DNA of 64,000 nucleotides from Acidobacteriota bacterium (GTDB taxonomy: Bacteria > Acidobacteriota > Terriglobia > Bryobacterales > Bryobacteraceae). The notes beneath the pieces were generated by a model. It worked only from the letters and a program-made list of their open reading frames with translations, did no database searches and was not told the origin of the DNA. The number at the start of each line of letters is the position of its first letter. Positions within the stretch are counted from its first letter, which is position 1. The translations under genes were made by a program, and so were the position numbers. Shown here piece by piece: positions 44,539 through 55,004 of this stretch. The stretch spans positions 20,035 to 84,034 of the forward strand of contig JAFDVZ010000013.1 of assembly GCA_018268715.1 (NCBI GenBank). Reading direction: 5' to 3'.

Positions 44539-46712
44539 TGCCCGCCCGATCGGTCCGGGTTAGCGGCGTCGTGCAAGGCGTCGGCTTCCGGCCGTTCGTG
44601 TACCGCCTGGCTCGATTGCACGGCCTTTCGGGCTGGGTCTTGAATCAGGAGGCGGGCGTCGAGATTCACGTCGAAGGCGACGTCCGGGCCATCCAACGGT
44701 TTCTCGAAGAGCTAGCCAACACGCCTCCGCCCGCCGCCCGCATCGCCGCCGTGGAGGTCGCCGAAGCGCAGCCCGCCGGGCTTTCCGGATTTTCGATCCG
44801 CGAGAGCCGCCGCGGAGGCGCCCCGACCGCCCGCATCTCCCCCGATCTCCCGGTCTGCGACGCCTGCCTGGCCGAAATGCGCGACCCTGGCGATCCGCGC
44901 CACGGTTATCCCTACATCAACTGCACCAACTGCGGCCCTCGTTACACCGTGATCGAGCGGCTTCCGTATGACCGACCCTTCACCACCATGCGAGCATGGC
45001 CGATGGATGAGTTGTGCAGCCGCCAGTATCACGATTCCGCCGACCGGCGCTTTCACGCACAACCCATCGCGTGTCCGGCATGCGGTCCGCGTTATGCTCC
45101 GTCGATCGCCGAAGCGGCGGCGCTGCTGAACGTGGGACAGATCCTGGCCATGAAGGGCGTGGGCGGATACCACCTGGCGTGCGATGCGACCAACGCCGCC
45201 GCCGTCAACGCGCTGAGAGAGCGCAAATTCCGCAAGGAGAAACCCTTCGCGGTGATGGCGCGCGACCTGGCCGCGGCGCGCACCCTGATCGACGTATCGG
45301 CGGAGGTCGAGGCGCTTCTCACCTCGCCCGCGCGGCCCATCGTGCTTGCGCCCAAGCGTGTCGAACTGGCGGACGTCGCGCCGGACAACCGTGAGTTAGG
45401 CGTCATGCTCCCCTACGCCCCGCTGCATCATCTGCTGTTCGACTCCGGCGCCCCCAGCGTGCTCGTGATGACCAGCGCCAATCGTTCGAGCGAGCCCATC
45501 GCCTACCAGGATGACGACGCGCAACTCCGCTTATCCGGCATCGCGGACGCGTTTCTCATTGGAGAGCGTCCCATCGCGCGGCGCGTGGACGATTCGGTGG
45601 CGCGCGCCGGGCCTTTCGGCCCCGTCATCCTGAGGCGATCGCGTGGATATGCACCGGCCGCGGTTTGCCGCCTCCCTCACGAAGGACCGATCCTCGCCGT
45701 CGGGCCCGACCTCAAGAACTCCATCACGCTGGCGGCCGGCGGACTGGCGTTTGTCAGTCAGCACATCGGCGATCTGGAACACTACGAATCGCTCCAGGCG
45801 TTCGACGAAACGATCGCCGATCTGCTCACCATGTACGAGATCGATCGCGACTCGTTGCTGGTGGCGCACGATCTGCATCCGCAGTACGCATCCACATTGA
45901 AGGCGCTCCGGATTCCCGCCGCGCGGCGTCGCGGAGTCCAGCATCATCGCGCGCACATCGCCTCCGTGATAGCCGAGCGTGAAGCCTGGGACGAACGTGT
46001 TGTCGGCGTCAGTTTCGACGGAACGGGCTATGGCGACGACGGCGCCATTTGGGGCGGCGAGTTCTTCGTCGGCTCGATGCGCGAAGGGTTCGCGCGCGCG
46101 ATGCACTTGCGTGAGGCGCTGCTCCCGGGAGGCGACGCCGCGGCGCGTCATCCGGCGCAATGCGCGGCCGGCTTCCTGATGCAGGTGGATGGCGCCACGC
46201 TGGATCATCCGCGCTTCCACCAGGCGCTGCGGCTAGCGCAGTCCGGCGTTCGCACGTTCCGGACAACCTCAATGGGACGCCTGTTCGACACAGTCGCCGC
46301 GATGGCCGGTTTCACGCGCGAAGTCACCTTCGAAGGCCAAGCGGCCATGTGGCTCGAACACGCCGCCGGAGCCTCGCCAACGCGTACGCCGTACCCATTC
46401 CCGATCGATGGCGCCGAGTTGGATTTCCGTCCCCTGCTGGCCGCCATCGCCGCCGATCGTGGCGACCCCGCCCGGATAGCCCGCTCGTTCCACCAGGCCG
46501 TCGCCGAAGCCGTTGTGCGCGCCGCCTGCCAGTTGTGCGAGGCGCACTCGATCCCCACTGTGGTTCTGTCCGGCGGAGTCTTCCAGAACACGCTCCTGCT
46601 CGAATTGATCCAGCGTGCGATGCCGCCCAGCCTGCGCGTCTGGACCAACTCCGCCGCGCCGCCGAATGACGGAGGCGTCAGCCTGGGCCAAGCCGCGCTC
46701 GCCTGCTTCTAG
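44538..46712 (+). CDS. hypF: Carbamoyltransferase HypF ([NiFe] hydrogenase maturation)
   Basis: A 724-residue HypF with all four expected parts. They are an acylphosphatase domain (GVVQGVGFRPFVYRLA, about 8-85), two C4 zinc fingers (CDACLAEM.. NCTNCGPRY and CSRQY.. CPACGPR, about 108-180), a YrdC-like domain (about 195-380) and a Kae1/TobZ-like carbamoyltransferase domain (VQHHRAHIASV, SFDGTGYGDDG, LPGGDAAARHPAQC, VLSGGVFQN). HypF makes the cyanide ligand precursor of [NiFe] hydrogenase with HypE. No other hyp or hydrogenase gene is visible in 64 kb. Its TAG is shared base-for-base with the convergent ankyrin gene (CTAG). Confidence 0.92.
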   Translation: MPARSVRVSGVVQGVGFRPFVYRLARLHGLSGWVLNQEAGVEIHVEGDVRAIQRFLEELANTPPPAARIAAVEVAEAQPAGLSGFSIRESRRGGAPTARISPDLPVCDACLAEMRDPGDPRHGYPYINCTNCGPRYTVIERLPYDRPFTTMRAWPMDELCSRQYHDSADRRFHAQPIACPACGPRYAPSIAEAAALLNVGQILAMKGVGGYHLACDATNAAAVNALRERKFRKEKPFAVMARDLAAARTLIDVSAEVEALLTSPARPIVLAPKRVELADVAPDNRELGVMLPYAPLHHLLFDSGAPSVLVMTSANRSSEPIAYQDDDAQLRLSGIADAFLIGERPIARRVDDSVARAGPFGPVILRRSRGYAPAAVCRLPHEGPILAVGPDLKNSITLAAGGLAFVSQHIGDLEHYESLQAFDETIADLLTMYEIDRDSLLVAHDLHPQYASTLKALRIPAARRRGVQHHRAHIASVIAEREAWDERVVGVSFDGTGYGDDGAIWGGEFFVGSMREGFARAMHLREALLPGGDAAARHPAQCAAGFLMQVDGATLDHPRFHQALRLAQSGVRTFRTTSMGRLFDTVAAMAGFTREVTFEGQAAMWLEHAAGASPTRTPYPFPIDGAELDFRPLLAAIAADRGDPARIARSFHQAVAEAVVRAACQLCEAHSIPTVVLSGGVFQNTLLLELIQRAMPPSLRVWTNSAAPPNDGGVSLGQAALACF

Positions 46713-47389
46713 CTCCTTTTCGGCCACCCGCACAAGTTCGCATCCATGCCTGAATAGCCGGCGCGAACGCGAAATTCGCCGAAACATAACAGCCTCAAAA
46801 TGGAGGCAGGCCGCAAGTGCCAACTCGCCCACCCCAGCGGTGAGTCGCCGTTCGCATCGCGGGCGTCGAGCCTCGCGCCGGCCGCCACCAGCATCCGGAT
46901 CGCCTCTTCGTCTCCGAAAGCCGCCGCGCGGTGCAACGGCGTTTCGCCGCGCGTGCGGCAATCCCGCATGAAGCCGCCCGTCTCCGCGCCCGCCAACGTC
47001 GCGACGTTGGGATCCGCGCCGTGCGCCAGCAGGACTTCCATCACCCGGTTGTGTCGCACCCGCTCCGTCGTGCACAGGGCCGCGTGCAGCGGCGATTCGC
47101 GCGTGTCAGGCAGCGTCACGTTCGGATCGGCGCCCTGTTCGATCAGAAATTCGCACAACCGCCAATGGCCATGAAACACGGCGCCATTCAGATCGAAGTT
47201 ATCTCCCAAATCCTCCAGCCGCGCGCCGTGCGCCAGCAGATGCCGGATCGCGCTCACGTCGCCGTAGTACACGGCCCATTGCAGCAGAGACACGCCGTCG
47301 CTATCGGTCGCGGTGATGGGATGTCCCGCCGAGAGATACTCGAAAACCAGGTCCGTGCGTCCATTGGCGATTCGATCGAGCAACAGCAT
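46709..47389 (-). CDS. Ankyrin repeat protein
   Basis: A 226-residue protein of stacked ankyrin repeats. Clear units are DSDGVSLLQWAVYYGDVSAIRHLL, SPLHAALC.. RVMEVLLAHGADPN, and GETPLHRAAAFGDEEAIRMLVAAGARLDARD, quoted here only in short parts of the TPLHxAA and LLxxGAD pattern. Its final repeat is followed by NGDSPLGWASWHLRP and a ~30 residue tail. Ankyrin proteins bind other proteins. I start it at ATG 47389; the open frame reaching 48061 is the shadow of the methyltransferase gene. It is divergent from the methyltransferase and ends on hypF. Confidence 0.8.
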   Translation of the reverse strand: MLLLDRIANGRTDLVFEYLSAGHPITATDSDGVSLLQWAVYYGDVSAIRHLLAHGARLEDLGDNFDLNGAVFHGHWRLCEFLIEQGADPNVTLPDTRESPLHAALCTTERVRHNRVMEVLLAHGADPNVATLAGAETGGFMRDCRTRGETPLHRAAAFGDEEAIRMLVAAGARLDARDANGDSPLGWASWHLRPASILRLLCFGEFRVRAGYSGMDANLCGWPKRS

Positions 47390-47428
47390 CGCGCCACTAT
47401 AGCATGGCCCGATTGGTAAGATTGACGC

Positions 47429-48277
47429 GTGGACTCGGGTAAGCCCAGTCGGACGGCGTGGGCCGCCGCCGTCCATCGGGCGGCTCATCAGGTGCTGGAG
47501 CAGGGACGGCTTTTTGAGGACCCGCTGGCCGTCGCGATGCTCGGTCCGGACGCGGACCTCGCCATCGCGAACGCGCGTGAACACCCCGCTTCGCGCCGGA
47601 TGCGCATGTTCATCGCCGCACGGTCGCGCTTTGCCGAAGACGCCCTGGAGACGGCCATCGAAGGCGGCGTCACACAGGCGGTAATCCTCGGCGCAGGGCT
47701 TGACACCTACGCCTATCGCGGCCGTTTGCGCCACCGCGTGCGGATCTTCGAAGTCGACCACCCCGCCACCCAGGCATGGAAGCGTCAGCGACTGGAGGAG
47801 TCGGCCATCGCAATCCCGGAGGCGCTCACGTTCGCGCCGGTGGACTTCGAACGCCAGACTCTGTCGCAGGAATTGGGCGCCGCCGGATTCGCCCCCGGTG
47901 AGCCGGCGTTCTTCGTCTGGCTGGGAGTTATCCCTTATTTGACTCAGGAAGCTATATTTTCGACACTTCGTTACGTCGCGCATCACCCCGCCGGCGCTCA
48001 CATCGTATTTGACTACGGCGATCCTCCGGCCTCCCTGCCGGACGCGGCCCGCGAGCGGCACGAGTTACGCGCCCGGCGCGTGGCGGAATTAGGGGAGCCC
48101 TGGCTGACCTACTTCACGCCGCCGCTCCTTTTCAGCCATCTCACTGAGCTGGGCTTCACGGAAATCGAGGATCTGAATCCTCGCGACATCGCGGCGCGCT
48201 ACTTCCCAAGCCGGATGGACGCTCTTCCGGAACAGGGCGGACACCTGGTCCACGCGACAACACAGCGCAACCGATGA
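47429..48277 (+). CDS. Class I SAM-dependent methyltransferase (TIGR00027-like)
   Basis: A 282-residue methyltransferase of the LCMT/TIGR00027 type. The opening SRTAWAAAVHRAAHQVLEQGR and FEDPLAVAMLG fits, with the SAM motif QAVILGAGLDTYAYR and EVDHPATQAWKRQRL, and WLGVIPYLTQEAI later. It probably methylates a small molecule, and its substrate is unknown. GTG at 47429 is the start in use; no ATG is near. It heads a run of six overlapping genes: its stop overlaps the next ATG by 4 bp. Confidence 0.8.
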   Translation: MDSGKPSRTAWAAAVHRAAHQVLEQGRLFEDPLAVAMLGPDADLAIANAREHPASRRMRMFIAARSRFAEDALETAIEGGVTQAVILGAGLDTYAYRGRLRHRVRIFEVDHPATQAWKRQRLEESAIAIPEALTFAPVDFERQTLSQELGAAGFAPGEPAFFVWLGVIPYLTQEAIFSTLRYVAHHPAGAHIVFDYGDPPASLPDAARERHELRARRVAELGEPWLTYFTPPLLFSHLTELGFTEIEDLNPRDIAARYFPSRMDALPEQGGHLVHATTQRNR

Positions 48278-49289
48278 CGGACAACCACGCGCGGTCCCCC
48301 CAAATCCTGGCTCTGGCGGACGATCTCACCGGCGCGCTGGAAACCGGCGCCCAGTTAGCCGCCGAAGGGCTGGAAGCGCTGGTATGCGCCCGCCCGCCCT
48401 TTGACGCCTCGGCCGAAGCCGTTGTTCTCAACCTGGAAACCCGCCACCTGAGCGCCAGCGCGGCCGAACAGCGCGTCCGCGAAGCAGTCGCCCTTCGCCG
48501 CAACGCCCGCATCTATCTCAAGACGGACTCGACTCTTCGCGGCTCCATCGCGGAGTCCCTGCGCGCCCTTAAAGACGAGTTCCCCGGCCGCGCCATCGCC
48601 TACATTCCCGCCTATCCCGCCATGGGTCGCACGGTTCGACACGGCGTGCTCTACGTCGACGGCGTCCCGCTCGCCGAGACCGCCTTTGCGCGCGATCCCC
48701 TGAATCCCATCCGCTCCAGTTCCGTGGTGGACCTCGCCGCGGGCATCGCCGTAGTACATGACGGAGAAAACGAACAGGACCTGGTCGCCTCCGCCTCAGC
48801 CCTTGCGCCGTCCGCCGCGATCATAGCGGGAACCGCCGGATTCGTCGGCCATTGGGTCCGGTCTCTGGGGCTGACTCGTCTAACTCGCCCCATAACTCCC
48901 AAAGCTAGCTCTGGTCTAATTGTCGTAGGCTCCCGGCACCCAGTCGCCATCGCTCAGGCGAAGGCGGCCGCGGGCGCGCCGGCGTGGCCGTTATTCCAAC
49001 TCCCGTCCGCCATCCTGCCCGATCCGCTCGAGGTGGCGGCCGCCGCCGCGGCCCAGGTTCGCCAACGGCTCGAAGCAACGCCCGACTCCGCGCTCATCGT
49101 AGTGGGAGGCGACACCGCCGCGGCGATCCTGAAAGAACTCGGGTGCCGGACCGCCCGTCCCATCGGCGAACTCCTCCCAGGAGTCCCGGTCTCGCGGATC
49201 GAAGCTCTGGGCCGATCCTTCACACTCGTCACCAAGGCCGGGGGATTCGGCAACCCGCAAACATTACTGCACATAATAGAGAAGCTGCA

Positions 49290-49293
<4 letters not shown>
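48274..49293 (+). CDS. Four-carbon acid-sugar kinase family (DUF1537)
   Basis: A 339-residue DUF1537 kinase. The N-terminal domain opens ILALADDLTGALETG (the DDLTGA motif, about 11-25) and KTDSTLRGS; the C-terminal nucleotide-binding part has LIVVGSRHPVA and LIVVGGDTAAAIL. Characterised members phosphorylate D-threonate, D-erythronate or related acid sugars. With a PdxA-type dehydrogenase directly after (ATGA overlap) this matches the known DtnK-PdxA2 arrangement for C4 acid-sugar breakdown to DHAP, so the pair is most likely catabolic. The exact acid sugar is unproven. Confidence 0.85.
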
Positions 49294-50263
<970 letters not shown>

Positions 50264-50267
<4 letters not shown>

Positions 50268-51673
50268 GCACTGCCACAGTTCCCGCGGTTTCGCTTGAAT
50301 CCCTCTTGGCGTCGCAACGCGCCGCGTTCCGCCAAAACCCCTATCCAACCGTCAAACAGCGCCGCGCGAACCTGAAACGTCTTCAGGATGTTCTGTTCGC
50401 CGCCCAACCCGAGGTCGCCGATGCGCTCGACCGCGATTTCGGCGGCCGTTGCCGTCGCGAAGTCGAGTTTTCCGAGTTATTCGTAGCCCTGAACGCCATC
50501 CGCCATTCCCGCAAGCAGGTCGCCGGATGGATGAAGAGGCGTCCGCGCCATGTCGAATGGCCGCTCCAACCCGCCCGCGCCTGGGTCATGCCGCAGCCAG
50601 TCGGCGTCGTCGGCATCATCGTCCCCTGGAACTACCCGATCTTCCTCACCATGGCCCCGCTCGCCGGAGCCCTCGCCGCCGGCAACCGCGTGATGCTGAA
50701 ACTGTCCGAGTTCACTCCCGCCACATCGGACCGCACGGCCCGCCTGATCGCCGAAACATTTCCGCCGGACCTCGTGGCGGTAGTCACCGGCCCCGCCGAA
50801 GTCGGCCGAGCCTTCGCATCCCTGCCGTTCGACCACCTGCTGTTCACCGGATCCACCGCCGTCGGCCGTCAAGTCATGCGGGCCGCGGCCGAAAACCTGA
50901 CTCCCGTGACGCTCGAGTTAGGCGGTAAGTCGCCCGCCATTCTCGCCCCGGACGCGAACATCGAATCCGCGTCCCGGGACATCGCCTACGGTAAGTTCCT
51001 GAACGCGGGTCAAACCTGCATCGCTCCCGACTACGCGCTAGTGGAGCGCTCACGCCTGGAGCCCTTCATCGACGCGATGCGTCGCTCCATCGAGCGCTAC
51101 TGGCCGTCCCCCGCCCAGAACTCCGAATACACGTCGTTGATCAACAGCCGCCACCAGGAGCGCCTGGCCGGATACGTCCGCGAAGCCCGCGAACGCGGCC
51201 TGCGCGTCGTCCTCATCGGTCCGGAGCAGGGCTCCTCGCGCCGCATGGCCCCGACGCTCATCATCGATCCCCCGGCGGATCTCGCCGTCATGCGGGACGA
51301 AATCTTCGGCCCTGTCTTCCCCGTCAAGACCTATGTCACGCTCGATGAGGCCATCGATTACGTCAACGATCGCGACCGTCCCTTGGCCCTCTACTTGTTC
51401 ACTAAGTCCGCCGCCACGCGTGACAACGTCCTGAAGCGCACCGTTTCCGGAGCCGCTTGCGTCAACGACACGCTCATTTACATCGCCGCTGAGGACCTCC
51501 CCTTCGGCGGCGCCGGCGCAAGCGGCTTCGGCCATTATCACGGCCAGGAAGGTTTCGACACGTTCAGCAAACTCAAACCCGTCTTCACCCGTCCGCTTCC
51601 CGGGCTGGGCCGCATGACGCGCCCGCCCTACGGCGGCATGCACGCTCTCTTGAAACGGATCCTGATCGGCTGA
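50264..51673 (+). CDS. Aldehyde dehydrogenase family protein
   Basis: A 469-residue NAD(P)-dependent aldehyde dehydrogenase, the normal ALDH size. The catalytic glutamate is E218 in TLELGGKSPAIL and the nucleophile C252 in LNAGQTCIAPDY. The NAD pocket includes VGIIVPWNYPIFLTM and LLFTGSTAVGRQV. The overall form is closest to the coniferyl/long-chain (class 3) aldehyde dehydrogenase group, though the substrate is unknown. Its ATG overlaps the PdxA stop (ATGA), and its stop overlaps the HipA-like start (TGATG), so it belongs to the same coupled operon. Confidence 0.9.
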
Positions 51674-52452
51674 TGCTGCGCACCGTAATCGCCACCCGCT
51701 ACGTCACGCCGCTACGAGAAGGCGGATCGCTGCCGGCCATCGTGGAAGCCGATGACCTCGGCCTCTACGTCGTCAAGTTCCGCGGCGCGGGTCAGGGCCC
51801 GCTGGCCCTGGTGGCGGAAATCGTCGCCGGCGAGATTGGCCGCCAACTCGGCCTGAAGGTCCCCGAATTAGTATTGGTCGAGTTAGACGAAGCGCTCGGC
51901 CGCAACGAACGCGACTACGAAGTCCGCCAACTCCTCCGCGCCAGCACGGGACTCAACATGGCGCTCGACTATCTCCCCGGCTCCATCATGTTCGACCCCG
52001 CCGCCGGAGACCGCGCCGACGCCTCGCTCGCCTCCGCCGTCGTCTGGTTCGACGCCTTTGTAACCAACGTCGACCGCACGCCGCGCAATCCCAATCTCCT
52101 CCTGTGGCATAAGACGCTCTATCTGATCGATCACGGCGCGGCGCTCTATTTTCATCACGACTGGGCCAACGCAAAAACCGCGGCTCGTGGTGCGTTCCCA
52201 CTCATCCGCGATCACGTGCTGCTCGGCGCGGCGTCCCGGATCGCCGAAGCCGACGCCGCCCTTCGCCCGCGTCTTTCGCCGGAACTCTTCGCCGACATCC
52301 TCGCTGGGGTCCCCGATGCTTGGCTCGCCCACGACGGCGCCGACCCATCCGAACGCCGAGCGGCCTACGTCCAATTCCTGTCCGACCGTCTCGACTCAGC
52401 GTCCATTTTCGTGGAGGAAGCCATCCGTGCCCGCGCCGCGAAGTTCGTTTGA
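51673..52452 (+). CDS. HipA-like kinase domain protein
   Basis: A 259-residue protein related to HipA-type serine/threonine kinases, about 60 percent of full HipA length. Kinase residues appear intact: K35 in LYVVKFRG, catalytic-loop D134 and N139 in NVDRTPRNPNLLL (the HipA NxDRHxxN motif, with the histidine replaced), and D153 in LIDHGAA. No HipB-type DNA-binding antitoxin gene is next to it. Instead a DUF3037 gene starts inside its 3' end. The pairing HipA-like plus DUF3037 is seen in many bacteria but its function is not known to me. Confidence 0.8.
   Translation: MLRTVIATRYVTPLREGGSLPAIVEADDLGLYVVKFRGAGQGPLALVAEIVAGEIGRQLGLKVPELVLVELDEALGRNERDYEVRQLLRASTGLNMALDYLPGSIMFDPAAGDRADASLASAVVWFDAFVTNVDRTPRNPNLLLWHKTLYLIDHGAALYFHHDWANAKTAARGAFPLIRDHVLLGAASRIAEADAALRPRLSPELFADILAGVPDAWLAHDGADPSERRAAYVQFLSDRLDSASIFVEEAIRARAAKFV
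52413..52417 (+). promoter_or_regulatory. Shine-Dalgarno site deciding the GTG start of DUF3037
   Basis: GGAGG at 52413-52417 inside the HipA-like coding sequence lies nine bases before the GTG at 52427. It supports translation of the overlapping DUF3037 gene from that codon. Confidence 0.7.
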
Positions 52453-52813
52453 GTACGCCGTGATTCGGGTAACTCCCCGGGTCGACCGCGAAGAGTTCAT
52501 CAACGCGGGAGTTATCGTCTTCTGTCTGGAGCACGGCTATCTCGAAGCACGCGTTCAAGTGGATGAGAACCGCCTCCGTGCCCTCTGGCCCGCCATCGAT
52601 TGCGACCCGGTCCGGGCCCATTTGGAAGCGATTCCCCGCATCTGCGCGGGCGACGCGGAAGCGGGTCCCATCGCCGCCCTCAGCCCGCGCGAGCGTTTCC
52701 ATTGGCTGGTCGCCCCTCGCAGCACGATCATCCAGGTTTCCCCGGCGCACGCCGGAATCACGGACGCCCCTGCCGCCACGCTGGATCGGCTTTTCGCGCA
52801 ACTGGTCGGCTGA
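52427..52813 (+). CDS. DUF3037 domain-containing protein
   Basis: A 128-residue DUF3037 protein beginning at GTG (MPAPRSSFEYAVIRVTPRVD). The family opening EYAVIRVTPRVDREEFINAGVI is quoted in part, with VIVFC and LEARVQVDENRLRAL following. It overlaps the HipA-like gene by 26 bp with a strong ribosome site, so the two are translationally coupled. DUF3037 has no known function; its fixed pairing with HipA-like kinases suggests a partner or regulator. It ends the six-gene operon, one base from the stop of the convergent aldehyde dehydrogenase gene. Confidence 0.82.
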   Translation: MPAPRSSFEYAVIRVTPRVDREEFINAGVIVFCLEHGYLEARVQVDENRLRALWPAIDCDPVRAHLEAIPRICAGDAEAGPIAALSPRERFHWLVAPRSTIIQVSPAHAGITDAPAATLDRLFAQLVG

Positions 52814-52814
52814 C

Positions 52815-54251
52815 TCACACCTTCCAACAAATCAGCTTCAACTCCGTCATCTCCTCGATCGCGAACTTCGGCCCTTCCCTGCCCATCCCGCTTTCCTTCA
52901 CGCCGCCGTACGGCATATGATCGGCGCGCCAGGCGGGAACGTCATTGATCATCACGCCGCCCACCTCGATGCGACGCGCCGCCCGAAACGCCCGCCCCAG
53001 GTCGTTCGTGAAGATTCCCGCCTGCAGCCCGTACGGAGTCGCATTGGCTCGCTGAATCGCTTCGTCTAACTCGCGGTAGCGGTAAATCGCCACCACCGGT
53101 CCGAAGGCCTCCCGGCACGATATGTCACAGGAATCCGGTACGCCAGTCAACACGCAGGGCGCAATCGTGGCGAAACTCCGCCGGCCGCCAGTCACCACCA
53201 CCCCACCCCGCGACACCGCCTCCGCGATCCAATTCTCCACCCGCACCGCCTCGGTCTCGTCGATCAGCGATGAGATATCGGTGGAATCCTCATACGGGTG
53301 TCCGATGCGCAGGGCTTCGGTAGCCGCCTTCACCCGGTCGATGAACTCATCCGCCACCCGCTCCTGCACAAACACCCGCTGCACTGAGATGCAAACCTGC
53401 CCGCTATTGGCGAACGCTCCCTGCACCGTTCTGACAGCCGCCGTGGCCAGATCCGCGTCCGGCTCGACAATCACCGCCGAGTTATTTCCTAACTCCAGCG
53501 TGACTTTCTTGAGCCCCGACCGCGCCTTGATCGTCCGCCCCACCTCGGCGCTCCCCGTAAACGTCAGCATCGCGACATCCGCGTGCGCCGCCAACGCCGC
53601 GCCAATCGTCGACCCGCCGCCCGTGATCAGGTTATAGGCGCCCTTGGGAACGCCCGCTTCTTCCATCGTGCGCGCCAACCGCGAAGCGCTCAGCGGAGTC
53701 TTACTGGCGGGCTTATGAACTACGGTGTTGCCGGCCGCCAGCGCCGGTCCGATCTTATGCAGGCCCAGGTTCAGCGGAAAATTGAAGGGGGTGATGCAGC
53801 CGATGACTCCCACCGGCTCGCGAACCGTCACCGCCATTCGCCCCTTGCCCATCGCCGCGAAGTCCATCGGCACCACCTCCCCGCGCACCTGACGGGCCTC
53901 GTGCGCCGCGGCGAACAACGTTGAAAGGCATCGTTCCGCCTCGATCCCAGCCTCCTTCACCGGCTTACCCGTCTCGGCGCAAATCAGGCGACCGAATTCA
54001 GCCAGGTCGCGCTGCATCAGATCGTGAACCCGCATCAACAAATCGGCGCGCTCGCAATTAGCTAACTCGCGCATTGCCGCCGACGCCCTGCGCGCCGCGG
54101 CCACCGCCTGGTCCACCGCTCCGGTCCCGGCCCGCGGAACCCGCCCCACCGGCGTATCGTCGTACGGCAGGCGGACCACGTCATGCTCCGTCGCATCCAC
54201 CCACTCGCCCCCGATGTAATTCAGACTCGTCTCCATGGCGTTCGCGGTCAT
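52815..54251 (-). CDS. Aldehyde dehydrogenase family protein (lactaldehyde/succinate-semialdehyde-like)
   Basis: A second aldehyde dehydrogenase of 478 residues. The catalytic residues are E253 (TLELGNNSAVIV) and C287 (NSGQVCISVQRV); the cofactor motif is MLTFTGSAEVGRTI. The opening LNYIGGEWVDA and the PFNFPLNLGLHKIGPAL segment resemble lactaldehyde and succinate-semialdehyde dehydrogenases. The start at 54251 is set by GGAGG ten bases upstream; the frame continues to 54299 without support. It is convergent with the HipA/DUF3037 operon and divergent from the hypothetical gene at 54438. Confidence 0.87.
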   Translation of the reverse strand: MTANAMETSLNYIGGEWVDATEHDVVRLPYDDTPVGRVPRAGTGAVDQAVAAARRASAAMRELANCERADLLMRVHDLMQRDLAEFGRLICAETGKPVKEAGIEAERCLSTLFAAAHEARQVRGEVVPMDFAAMGKGRMAVTVREPVGVIGCITPFNFPLNLGLHKIGPALAAGNTVVHKPASKTPLSASRLARTMEEAGVPKGAYNLITGGGSTIGAALAAHADVAMLTFTGSAEVGRTIKARSGLKKVTLELGNNSAVIVEPDADLATAAVRTVQGAFANSGQVCISVQRVFVQERVADEFIDRVKAATEALRIGHPYEDSTDISSLIDETEAVRVENWIAEAVSRGGVVVTGGRRSFATIAPCVLTGVPDSCDISCREAFGPVVAIYRYRELDEAIQRANATPYGLQAGIFTNDLGRAFRAARRIEVGGVMINDVPAWRADHMPYGGVKESGMGREGPKFAIEEMTELKLICWKV

Positions 54252-54437
54252 CTGAAACGCGCCTCCTTCTCCGAATTTTCGCCTCAAAATCAAAGCCATC
54301 GCAAACTCCCGTTCACAAGCAGTTTTCCACAGCCCTCAAATCCGCGCAACCCTCCCGCCATCAATCAGATAAGCGCGAACCTCGGCAAGCTCTCACCCCC
54401 TGGCGCTTGACACCCGGCTGCTACATTGGGGGCGGAA

Positions 54438-54974
54438 ATGAACTCCGCTGAGAACGCCATCACCGAGCGGCCCCCGGCCGTACTGGCTCACGAAAGCCAG
54501 GAATCCTATGCGCAACTCGCCGCCCGCCTGCGCGTCGAGTTAGCTCCGGAAGATGAGCACCAGTCCTTTCTGGTCGACCGCATGATTCACGCCCGCTGGA
54601 GTCACTCGCGCTATGAGCGCCTTCTCTCACAGGCGTTTGAAGCCGTCCTCGCCGAGCCCGACACCGACCCGAACCCTGACTTCAAGATTCTCAATACCTT
54701 GCTCCAGCGCTCCAACATCATCGACAAACTCGAGCGTCGCCTCCGCGAAACAGCGATGGATTACGATCGCGCCCACCGCGAGTTACGGGCCGCGCGCAAG
54801 GCGGCCGTCAAGCCGCAACCCGAAGTCGCAGCGCAGGCCGAGCAAACCGATCCGCACGACGAACCGGCCGAAGCAGTGACAGCGGACGCGGTCTGCGCGA
54901 TGCCCCAGGCGCCGCCGTCTTGTTACGACAATCTCCCGCCGAGCTACGTCAACAACCCCGCCCTGCGTCTTTGA
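54438..54974 (+). CDS. Hypothetical protein, acidobacterial conserved family
   Basis: A 178-residue acidic, helix-rich protein with no signal or membrane segment. The front half (HESQESYAQLAARLRVELAPE, then EDEHQSFLVDRMIHARWSHSRYERL, in parts) resembles short proteins I associate with acidobacterial multi-copy families sometimes near mobile DNA, but I cannot name a domain. A coiled-coil-like stretch (IIDKLERRLRETAMDYDRAHREL region) and a proline-rich tail follow. Start ATG 54438 follows GGCGGAA. It precedes the orphan permease by 30 bp, probably in one transcript. Confidence 0.6.
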   Translation: MNSAENAITERPPAVLAHESQESYAQLAARLRVELAPEDEHQSFLVDRMIHARWSHSRYERLLSQAFEAVLAEPDTDPNPDFKILNTLLQRSNIIDKLERRLRETAMDYDRAHRELRAARKAAVKPQPEVAAQAEQTDPHDEPAEAVTADAVCAMPQAPPSCYDNLPPSYVNNPALRL

Positions 54975-55004
54975 TCGCTAACTCGCCATCGCTGGAGCAA
55001 CAAC

